A DNA stretch of 64,000 nucleotides. It comes from Chrysomallon squamiferum (taxonomy: Eukaryota; Mollusca; Gastropoda; Neomphalida; Peltospiridae). Made by a program: the position numbers and the translations under genes. Where the stretch lies: assembly GCA_012295275.1 (NCBI GenBank), contig CM022679.1, positions 310,001 through 374,000 of the forward strand, written 5' to 3'. Below the pieces are notes generated by a model that searched no databases, had not been told where the DNA came from, and saw only the letters and a list, made by a program, of their open reading frames with translations. Below, piece by piece: positions 36,068 through 46,900 of this stretch; position 1 is the first letter of the stretch; every line of letters starts with the position of its first letter.

Positions 36068-37088
36068 TTTTGTGTTTTAATCAACTCAGATCATGTTTGG
36101 ATGAATCCTGCTGAAAAATGTTAAAAATTTGTCACTTATGGTAAATTGGTGGCCATGTCTTTTAAAATATGGATCTATTATTGCAGTTATAAATTATCAT
36201 ATTTTAGTAATATGAATTTAAAAATAACAAATTTTATTAAAAAAAGAAAAAAAAAAAATTTAAATGCAAAAAATGTTTACATATATGACCAAACTTTTAA
36301 TATTTATTTGTTCAGTTTTTAGCTGTTCATTCGAAAATGACAGAAATATATTTCTGATGTCTTTCTACATTTGTACTTGTGTTAAAGCATTTAAATGTTT
36401 GAGAGAAACATGAGAACTGGATTATGGACAGTTAAAAACAAGTTAAAAAAACTTTGTCTTTTTCAAAACTGTCAGAAAACACTGACAGTGTGTCAAGAAA
36501 TCTATCAACACCAAACAGTTAGGCATTTTGTTTTATTCTTTGTTGATCTGTATTTTATGTGGAATGTTAATAATGAAAACATTTGTTTAATCAAACAGGT
36601 CACAAACAGAATAATAATTATTTACCTCTTTTTATTATTAATTTTTATTAAATTAATTATTTATTTTCAAGATTCGTATTAAATATTGTTTTACTGAAAA
36701 TTACATACAATGTTTGTCATCTGTACAGAAAAAAATATAACATTTTTAATTAGAGGTTGATTCAAAATCCAGTTAGTAATCCCCTAAATATTCATCTAAT
36801 TAATAACTACCTAAATTTGAACATTATAAAAAAAAACAATATTGGATTTATGATTATAAAATAAATGTGTATGTACAAAATGTAGGTACTCTTCTATTGT
36901 TTAGTCAGAAAATATATAAAATTGAGTTTCTGAGAATTCTATCGATATTGTCTGCAACAGCATAAAAAACCCAACCAACTTAATAAGTTAATTTGAACCT
37001 TTCACGTTCTTGCATTAATAATAACAATAGTGTAGCATTAGGTAATACCTTATTACAAATAAATACCAAAATAACATGTGAAATATTG

Positions 37089-37123
<35 letters not shown>

Positions 37124-37608
37124 TTTATTTTTATTTTGCTGCTAATTAGTAAACAGTTTTCATTGTAGAATGATTTCAGTTTAAATAATCAATAATTACT
37201 TTTATTAATTATTTATTTAACCTAAACGTATCACAACATTAGAAAGTATACATTACCGTAAAAAAATAAATACCATGATAACATTATTATAATCAACATC
37301 CGATACCCACATACTTTCTATTAACATTCGGAGTTATGTCCCTTTAAATTGATTGCTACGTCCGTCTTTCTGTTTTTCTTTTAGAATTTTGTTTTTCCTT
37401 TAATGACAAAGCATCGCATGTAATTTTCAGTTAACAATATTTAATACGAATCTTGAAAATAAATAAACAATTTAATAAAATTAATAATAGAAAGAGGTAA
37501 TTAATTATTATTCTGTTTGAGATTAACAAATCCCAAAATCGATGACGTCAGTTTGTTTATCACGAAAGAACACGCCAAGAAAAGAAAGTGTGGTGTTCTG
37601 CTAATATA
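36068..37608. promoter_or_regulatory. Divergent intergenic region between the PPxY gene and WBP2
   Basis: About 1.5 kb between two start codons on opposite strands. Most is AT-rich with an (ATT)n run at 37090-37122. The segment 37440-37608 repeats, inverted, a stretch near 36610-36690 (ttattttcaagattcgtatt against aatacgaatcttgaaaataa), so the region contains a large inverted repeat with arms of at least 70 bases. No core promoter motif could be fixed. Confidence 0.5.
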
Positions 37609-40600
37609 ATGTCGTTGAACACTGCTCATGCTAATGGTGGAGTTCTTCTTTTTGCTGGAGAAAGGTATTTGACTATATTTTGTTAAACAGTATAAAATTA
37701 TATAATAAATGTCACTCTGTTATTGTCACAAAATATGGATTTACTTTCCGGATGTAGTTGACAAAATTCAGTCATCATTCATTAATAATTGCATAACAAA
37801 TGAAAAGCCAACCAGAAATTATTATTATTATTGTTTAAAACATATAAAAATAAAGAAAATTAAGAAATAATAATTAAAAAACATTAAATTCAAGACGAAT
37901 CAGTTTTTATCTTACAATATGAATATCCATATTTATGTAACGGTATCATTCACAATCACATGATCATATGATGATGATTCATTCAGTAATAAATAAACTT
38001 TTAGATTTAAGTGGGAATCATACAATTACAGAATTAGTTGGTAATCACGAAGATGTCATGTTTTTGTTTAACAGAAATATTTCAAACAGTCTCAGATTAT
38101 GAATAATCAGAATATACAATTGGACTAATTTTGTTCAAATCTCTAATAGAGATAATAGAAAACTTAATCGTAAATTCTTTTCCCGTTTTCTTCCAGAATA
38201 CTTATATTTTATGATGGAGTTGAAATGACTTTTGAAGGCCCTAAAGATATGCCCCATTTTAAAGGGAAGAAACATGGTAGAGCACTGTTGACAACTCATA
38301 GAGTAAGAATATTGTATGACTGCTGTAATCAAGAAATATTAAAGTGAATTGTTTATATTTTGATATAAGTTCACCCACAACAGCATTTAAACATTATATA
38401 TTAACAGTTTAAAATAATAATAATAAAAAGAAGAAAAAAAACAAGAAATAACCCACATAACTACAAAAAGATATCTAAAGAAGAAAAAAGAAAAACCAAA
38501 AGAAAAAAAAAAGGCATCTGTTGTGATAAAAATTAATAAATTAACTGCAGATAAGCATATGTGAAAAATGTGTGTGTGTGGTTTGGATTTAAGATTTTCT
38601 TGTGTATGAAAAGATGAATCTATAGTTAATTTGAGTAGTTTTTATTTATTTATTTTTTTATTATTATTAATGTATAGTTTCAAAATGAACTGTGATTTTG
38701 AGTTAGTTTTGTTTCTCAAACTGACAAAATTCTCTGCAGTAAATATAATAACTGATTGCCTCAAACTGTTTGAATTTTTCCTTCATACAGAAGTTAGTTA
38801 CTGAATAATTTTGCTATTGATTGTTAATAAATATTTTTGACTACTTTTTTCTGTATTGGATTTGCTTTAGATATAATTAACTTAGCATAGTCTTCCTTGG
38901 AAAGCTTTTAAATGTTGTTCACTGATACAAATGTTGTTAACTTCATACTCTGTATACAGTACATGTTATAAATGTAATTTATTTATATTATTTGTTACAT
39001 AAAAGTACACCACAAATAATTATATATTTTATACAACAGATATTATGTATTTTATACAAATGATATTATATATTTTATACAAATGATGTTATATATTTAA
39101 TACAGGTAATATTCACCAGCTCAAACCCTAAAGACATTTTCCAGTCATTTAGTATCCCTTTCTACACCATGCGAGACATGGAACTGGAGCAGCCCATATT
39201 TGGAGCAAATTACATTAAAGGACGTGTGGTTGCAGAACAAGGAGGTGAACATTTTTTTAATTAATAGCACAAACAACTGGATAATAAAAATAAGTAAAGT
39301 AGAATAGTAACTGAAGTCTCAGTTGATTGTAGAAGTATACAAACATGCTGCTTGGCTCAGTTAGAAAATAAATAATATGAAATGTGTTGCTAGGCTGTAT
39401 TAGATTAGTAATTATTTGCTTATATATTTAAATATCTATTGCATTCAGGAAATTGGAGTGGAGAGGCAAAATTCAAGATGTACTTCAACAAAGGAGGAGC
39501 AATTGAGTTTGGTCAGGCCATGCTGAGGGCAGGACAGCTGGGTAGATTTTGTTTATAGTATATGATAGAATCTGATAGAATGTAATATTTAGTAATTTAA
39601 TGTAGTCAACTTTATAATTATTTGGCTGTCAAATATATATTCCACTCTTAAAACTGTGGTTTTTAAAGATATTGTTTTTGTACTGCATAATGAGTTAATA
39701 CCATTTAATTAGAGACTTAATATTTCAAAGTGGCAATATGTAAATCTCTTAATTTGATAAGTTAATTATGATTTTGTAGAAAAACAGTAAAACAAAATTG
39801 TCTTTTTTATACAGCGATGTCATATCGACAGCCACAGCAGCCTCCTGCATACAGCCCTCCCACAGGTAACATTTACCCTGCTCCACCACCATCGTACCAG
39901 GCCCCCCAGACACCTTACTATGACTGGGTTCCATATAACACATTCCCGAATGCACCACCTCGTAAGTTGTATCTATGTCTACATCCTAACAGTATCAGCT
40001 TGTAATTGTTATATCTGTGTGTGAAGGTGACAACCTGTCTCCTCGTTAATATGTAAGAGATGTTAGATTTCCTTAAAAATTATATAAGCTATGGTAAAAT
40101 GTTGTTCTGTGGTAGTCACTCTGTTTACATCATAGCATATAACCTTGTCATTTGGTATATCTGTGTCTACATCATAACATGTAATCTTGTAATTTGTGTT
40201 ATATCTGTTTACAACATAACAGTATCACTTTGTAATTTGTATTGTATCTGTTTTGACATCATAGTATAGAACCTTGTAATTTGTATTACATCTGTGTTTA
40301 CATCATAATATATCACCTTGTATTTTGTGTTATATCTTTGTTTGCATTATAGCAGTAATTTGTGTTATATGTGTCTCCATCATAAAATCTTATAATTTGT
40401 GTTGTATCTGTATATACATGATAACAGTATCACCTTATAATTTGTTACATCTGTGTCTACGACATAACAAGTGCAGTTTGTAATTTGTGTTATATATCTG
40501 TCTAATCATAACTACAGCTTGTAATTTGTTTCCTGTTTTTTGCACTGGCATCATCTGTAAGTTGTTACATTTGTATTTAATATTAAAAGGATAAAATTTT

Positions 40601-41938
40601 ATACATGTTTACATGATAAAAGCATATCTTCATAAGTTGAATTATATCTCTGTTAAAACATAACTTTATAAGTTGAATTATGCTTACATTTATGTTATAA
40701 TAAAATGCCTTGGTAAGTTGTCTCTTCTTTTTACATCACCGTGGCACCAGCTGGTAGGTTCTAGAAAGCTGTCATTTCACTTTTTTATTGTTGTTGGATT
40801 AACAGAAAATGTTCTGTTACAGTTAGGAAATGATTTACTTTTACTGCTCTCTCCATTTAGTTTCATTTGTTACAGGCAAAATGATTAATTCTTGTTCATT
40901 TATTCCAGCAAATTATGTTTACACAACAGAAGCACCTCCACCCTATCCTGGTGTGGATCCTAATATGACCCCATATCCCCCACCACAGGCTTCTGGAACA
41001 GGAGCAGCAGGTAATTAAAAAAAAACATATGTAAACTTGTGGTTGTATGTTGCTAATAAAGAGAGAAGCAGTGATATTAGCATACAATCACAAATTTGTC
41101 AATTAAATTGCTGATAGCGTATTAATAAATTAATAATTTTAATACATAACTGAGACTTTTATTTAAACTTAACTTTTTTATGTTTTCCTCTGGCTAAAAC
41201 AAGTAATCTTTATTTCAAAACATTTATTTTGTTCTCATTTTATTAAGTTCTTCTGTCAATTTGTGTGGCAATGTCTTTACTGCCATCTCTTTGTACTCTA
41301 TTTTTATCTTCATGTTTTGTTTTTCATCTCACTTTGTACTGCCATCTCTTTGTACTATTTTTATCTTCATGTTTTGTTTTTCATCTCACTTTGTAATGCC
41401 ATCTCTTTGTACTCTATTTTTATCTTCATGTTTTGTTTTTCATCTCACATTGTACTGAAATCTTTATCTTCATTTTGTTCTTCATCTCAGTTTGTACTGA
41501 CATTTTTTATCTTCAGCTCAATGTGTATTAAAATCTTTTTATCTTCATCTCACTTTATTTGCATTTCATTTTATCTTCATGCTCTGTTCTTTATCTCACT
41601 TTATTTTGTAATGTTGCATTTTTCCAGTTCTTTTTCTTGTTTGTTTTGTCTTCCTCTTTCATCTTTAATTCTTTTGAGTTCAGTTTTGCTTGTTTTTGTT
41701 TTTTTTGTTTTTTTGTGAACTTGAATTACACAGTTGATTGTACTCTGATTGAAAACAGTTGTGTGTTAAATATGTGGTTACAAAGACATGCTCTTGTTTA
41801 GATGCAAAGGCTCGTGAAGCCAGTGCCAGTGCATACTACAACCCTGCAAATCCTCACAATGTGTACATGCCTGAGGCAACAGCACCTCCATATGAGCCAC
41901 CCCCCTCATATGACCAGGCAACAAAGAAGACCAACTGA
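37609..41938 (+). CDS. WBP2: WW domain-binding protein 2
   Basis: Seven coding exons: 37609-37664, 38197-38302, 39106-39244, 39449-39541, 39815-39961, 40909-41010 and 41802-41938. They join in phase into 259 residues, close to the 261 of human WBP2. The GRAM/PH-like domain covers about residues 1-131 and contains the family signatures [23 protein letters not shown] and [11 protein letters not shown]. The rest is Pro- and Tyr-rich with PPxY ligands (PPAY, PPSY, PPPY, PPSY) and the conserved block [18 protein letters not shown]2 is a transcriptional coactivator that binds WW-domain proteins such as YAP, TAZ and NEDD4-family ligases. All introns from 3 on are phase 1, which would tolerate exon skipping in the proline-rich part. 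Candidate poly(A) signals lie at 42443-42448 and 43293-43298. Confidence 0.94.
38980..39105 (+). repeat. Acceptor-proximal minisatellite in WBP2 intron 2
   Basis: Four copies of a 28-bp unit of the type tattttatacaaatgatatt then atatat, ending at the exon 3 acceptor. The junction tatttaatacag|gtaatatt resembles the unit's tattttatacaaatgatatt, so the array may again derive from the splice site, with more divergence than elsewhere. Confidence 0.65.
39962..40700 (+). repeat. Donor-proximal minisatellite in WBP2 intron 5
   Basis: About 14 degenerate copies of a 40-50 bp unit of the type cttgtaatttgtgttatatc, then tgtgtctacatcataacagt, then atcac. The first copy starts at the donor itself: gtaagttgtatctatgtcta then catcctaacagtatcagc. 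Some later copies again carry taagttg (near 40558 and 40712). Confidence 0.8.
41260..41640. repeat. Pyrimidine-rich minisatellite in WBP2 intron 6
   Basis: About six copies of a unit of about 58 bp containing ctgccatctctttgtactct, then atttttatcttcatgttttg, then tttttcatctcacttt. The first three copies are nearly identical; the others are shortened. Open Phe/Ser-rich frames through it are by-products. Confidence 0.85.
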
Positions 41939-43947
41939 ACTGAACTACAAGTGATTTTCCACTCTGTTGTTTAAAAGTACTGCTATACTGATTAGCTTGC
42001 TTTTCATTCTGCAGTTTTACATTTCAGTTTTGTCTTACACATTGATTATTTCAAAATATTCAGGAACAGTATGATCGTGGGTGTAAAATGTTGAATACAT
42101 AATAAGAAAATTTGTTTTTACTTTGTGCTGGCCTACATCTTAATTACTTCTAAATATAATAATCCTTGATTTCATTTCGTGTAGCCTAATATTATATTTT
42201 TTATTTATCTTTGTATCTTTTTAATAATGCTGTTTTAATTATTATTATTTTTCTCTGATATATCAAATTCAAATAATTGTTGAACTTTTGTAGGTATCAG
42301 TCCAGTCAGTAAAGCAATGATGAAGTGGTAGCTCCTGTTTTACTTATCATACTGTCTATCTTTGTTTATTACAAAACTGCAGCAACACCTCAGACACTTT
42401 TCAATGTACAAAAGAGTTGTTATGTTTAACAATTATTTCTAAAATAAAACCATTAAATACAAGGAACTTTATTACATTGTATAATATACACAGAGGTATA
42501 TGACTGCCATTTTTTTCTTTTAATTTATTTATTGGAATTGGTAATATTTTAAATTTATAAAAGTGTTGTTATTTGTAAATATAACAAACTATTATGTATC
42601 TGTTATTATTTGGAGGTAGTAATATTTAAATTATTACTTACCTTGTGAATAAGTTAATAAATATTTTGGATTTCTGAACTTTGTGCATTTAGTGAAGTTG
42701 TTTGTGATTTACTTGTGACAGATATTAAGTTTAATTTCAAACTTGTATGTTTAATACAAAATGTCCAAAAAGATGTCTGTTTTCTTCTTACAATTTTTAA
42801 CATAATGAGTGAGTATATAGAAATAAGTTATTATGTAAATACCTGAAAATGTTTAAAATGCATCATACTAAATCAATAATATACAGTTCACAATCAAATT
42901 TTTTCAGATAATAAGAAATTATAAGAAATGAACAGGTTAATCAAATTTCAGTTTTAAGCATACTTCTTTTCAATATTACTGTAAATAAATGATTATACAT
43001 TTAAAAAAAAAATTGATTGGCATGTAGTATTGAAAGTAAAATGATTACTATTTATTTGTTTAGTTTACTTATTAAGTTCTATTTAATTTTTCATCTGTAG
43101 ATAGGGGAATTAATTTCAGTTTCAAAAATTGTAAATTGCTTATTTTAATTGTTTTTTTAACATAATTCTAACATTTCTTGATTAAGTAAATGATTATTTT
43201 GGAAGAAATGTTAATTATTGGTGTTTTTTTTAAACTATATTTAATATCTCAGTTATTCACTTGTATTTGTTAAATTCTGGGAAATCTTGAGAAATAAAAA
43301 TACTGTTAATATTTTAATATTTTGTTTGTTTTGTTTACCTTTTTTACAACTGTAAACGGAAAGCAAAGTTTGAAGAATAATATTATATGTGGACGTTAAC
43401 AGTTGAGGAATTCAATGTTTACAGATACAAGCACAATATACAACTGGAACTCAATTGGATGATGCTCGAAGTGAAACTTTTGATACTTCAGACACTGACT
43501 GACAGTGACTACTCACAGTGCTAACTGAAAAAAGTTCATCATTCAGATTCTCATATCAGTATTGTTTGATGAGTTAAGTAAAACAATAAAAACAACACAA
43601 ATTGTCATGATTTGTTTTATTGTACTGTTTAGTTATTAAAAGAAGTATACTATACCTATGCACAAATTATTAATACAACGAGAACAGTGATATGGATAAA
43701 TAACAAATATATTATATTATTTGGGATTTCACAACAATAATAATGGAAATCTTAAACTTGATAAATTTGTGGTAACCTATAGGTTACTAGGTCCTGTTTT
43801 GTGGTAACCTCTAATTGGGTTACCAGACACGATCCTTATTTCGATGCCAGTAATAATACAAAAAAAAGAGTAATCGCATAACTTTTCTCTCTGTCGTCTA
43901 TGCCTATCTGTTTTAGGGAGGAAATTAAAAACTAGTTTAAAGTAAGA
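41939..43947. other. WBP2 3' region and YARS2 upstream region
   Basis: AT-rich DNA with the WBP2 3' UTR in its first part. The dispersed repeat shared with 18421-18460 lies at 43811-43850, about 100 bases before the YARS2 start. No other gene seen. Confidence 0.55.
43811..43850 (+). repeat. Dispersed repeat copy upstream of YARS2
   Basis: Contains gggttaccagacacgatcct then tatttcgatgcc, nearly the same as 18421-18460 in NFU1 intron 4. Probably the 3' part of a retroposon family. Confidence 0.5.
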
Positions 43948-46900
43948 ATGGCTGCGCCCATACGATCTACCATTAAATGTTTAACCAGACGAATATTCAA
44001 TGTAATAAGAAGGCACGTATTTTTATATATCATAATTTGTCAGTTTTATTTAATATTCCTTGAAATTTTAGTCTTACATGTATTTAACAGTGCATTTTGA
44101 GTAACTGGTTAACCGTGACAGTCGATTGATTGTTCAATTTGTTGTAAGATGTAACACAATCATGATAATCATTTTATCATAATGACATACTAACAGTAAT
44201 CCTAACAAGAACAGTGTAAGTCGAGGTATGGATAATCAAAAATATATGTCTTCAAATTGGCATGCAGTTTTGCCATTGGGTCATTCCGTGTCAATTCACC
44301 CCCCAAAAAAAGAAATTTAAACCCGACCGTCTCAGATTTTTGTAAAACTTGTTATACTTGTTGACTGGGATCCCACAGTACCAAATCTGAAATGTTAGCC
44401 CAATCAGACCAGTGGCGTGGGAGATATGGCCCACCGAATTTTGAGATTTTTGTCAAAAATGGGTGTGACCACCAACCTTAGAACCCTTATATCTCAGGAA
44501 CTACTGGGCCAATCTTCATAAAATTGGTATTGTTAGAAAGGCAAAATGACAAGGATTCCAAATCTGCCATTTTTGTTTAGTTTGGAAAATATTGGAGTAC
44601 CTTGACCTTTTGACCTTTGCTATGACCTTGAAATTGACTGTGTGGATCACGTGATCTTGAGATGACCTTTATTAAAATTTAATCTCCCACATGTTAACTA
44701 AAACATATAAAAGTTTCCTGGGTGTAATATTTTTTGTTTAGCCACAATATAGATTTAAAAAATGCACATACATGAAAATAACACCTTTTCAGCCATTAAC
44801 ATCTGATTAACTAAAACCTGAATGATCAATTCTGGATGCTAGGGATCACCATCTTTCTTGATCATCGAGTAAGACATTGTAGGCCTACATGTATGCATAA
44901 AGTTCACATAAATTTGAGAGAACTAGGTGTTTCTGATGCTTAACCTTCTCACTATGTTTGTTTCAAATGCTCACTGTATCCTTCATTCCCAGACACATTC
45001 TACTGTTCTCATCACTTTCATAAAATTGGATTATTTCCTCCTTCAATTCATTGTCCTTTCAATGGTAAAGGGTGACAAAATCAAGATTTGCACACGCTCT
45101 GGATAGGATTCAGACATTAAGATGTCATTTTAATGTTACTGTAGCTGATGCTAGTTTTTTTCTGTCCTTTCATTCATTTACTGGAACGTGCTAGTGAATG
45201 GAGTTTGACAGGAGTTTCGCCTAAACTCGACAGAATAGAATTCAAATCAAAGTCCTTTTCTGGGGAAACAACAACCAGCGGTTTGTCTGGCAAGTTATCA
45301 CCAAATTCTCCCATTGTAATACCACCCATACTAAAGCCATCCTCTGCAGGACCTTTGATTTCTGAAGGGTAATCAGACAGTCACAGCACAACTTGTCTCC
45401 TGGCACTAGTGTGTTTGGAGGATTTGCTAAGCATTTGTAAGTGCCCATGCTAACAATTCTTAAAGATCTAGTGCATGCTTGCTCAGGGTGGTGATTAAGG
45501 GGATCACAACAGTTTTTCTGCAATGTTGAAAATTTGATGAAAAGTTCTTGTTCATGATACTCTTGATGTCCCGTGTTTTGATCCCACTTCAAAGAGTGAG
45601 GAGTTTGACTTCCTCAGTTTTTCATGCACTTTGCAACAACTCCTTTTTGATATGATGGTGTTGATAACACACATTTTCAGGAGAGTTAAAGCTGCAGTTA
45701 GCCCTGGAAGAAATAAGGATTTTCAGTATTGGCCTGCACCTTCAATTCAATAGAACAAAGTCAGTGCTTTCCTAAATATTAAATCAAATCCTGAAACCCT
45801 TTCAGTAAAGTTAAGCAGGTCATAAAATGGCAGCAGAGTACATGTGTTATTGCCAAAGGCCCACAAGTCTTGGGCATTTATGTCAATCTTCTCAAGTATA
45901 AATCACAGCTTATTAAGGTGAAGTAGACCTTGTTCATACTCTGTGCTGAAGACTGGGTGTACAAATACATTATGCAGTACATCACTTGATGATGTCTGAT
46001 TTCAGACTGGGTTGTACTGTTGTTGACTGAAACCTTGTTCAAAACCAATGGCAAGGCCCACATGACATGATAAAATTACTTAATAGGTTTTATGAAATAA
46101 AAATATTGTTTATATATCAACATCTGACATTGTGTCCAACTTAAAAAGCTTCAGATTGTCAAAGAAATGCAGATGAAGAAACTTCTTTGTCTTAAACTTC
46201 TAATTGCCATGTGCTCAATGGGGATTGCACCAGGGAATCTAAAGGTGTTCCTGACCTGCCTGAAGCATCACTTCCTGTTAACCCTTTGAGCCTGATTGTG
46301 TAGAACATGTCATGTCATTTGGTATCTTTTCATATCCTTCAGGCATTCCTTCAGACATGTCAGGTGGGTTTTAACTCCAAAGATGAGTTTTTAGTCTCAG
46401 AGAAAATGTACATTGTAATGCATTGTATCAATCATCCATGCAGGTATGCATTTTTTTAAATCTCTATTATGGCTAAACAAAAAATATTATACCCAGGAAA
46501 CTTTTATATGTGAACTTTATGCATACATGTAGGCCTACAATGTCTTACTCGAAGATCAAGAGAGATGGTGATTCCTAGCATCCAGAATTGATCATTCAGG
46601 TTTTAGTTAATCAGATGTTAATGGCTGAAAAGGTGTTATTTTCATGTATGGCAGATTTGGTATCCTTGTCATTTTGCCTTTCTAACAATACCAATTTTAT
46701 GAAGATTGGCCCAGTAGTTCCTGAGATATGAGGGTTCTAAGGTTGGTGGTCACACCCATTTTTGGCAAAAATATCAAAATTCGGTGGGCCATATCTCCCA
46801 CACCACTGGTCTGATTGAGCTAAAATTTCAGATTTGGTGCTGTGGGATCCCAGTCAACAAGTATACCAAGTTTCATAAAAATCTGAGACGGTCGGGTTTA

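Noticed and set aside
41261-41801. Frames of up to 151 codons rich in Phe and Ser
   Set aside because: They lie in WBP2 intron 6 over a pyrimidine-rich minisatellite.
45148-45372. 74-codon frame in YARS2 intron 1
   Set aside because: Inside the long-TIR element, no recognisable domain, contradicted by better zinc-motif remnants on the other strand.
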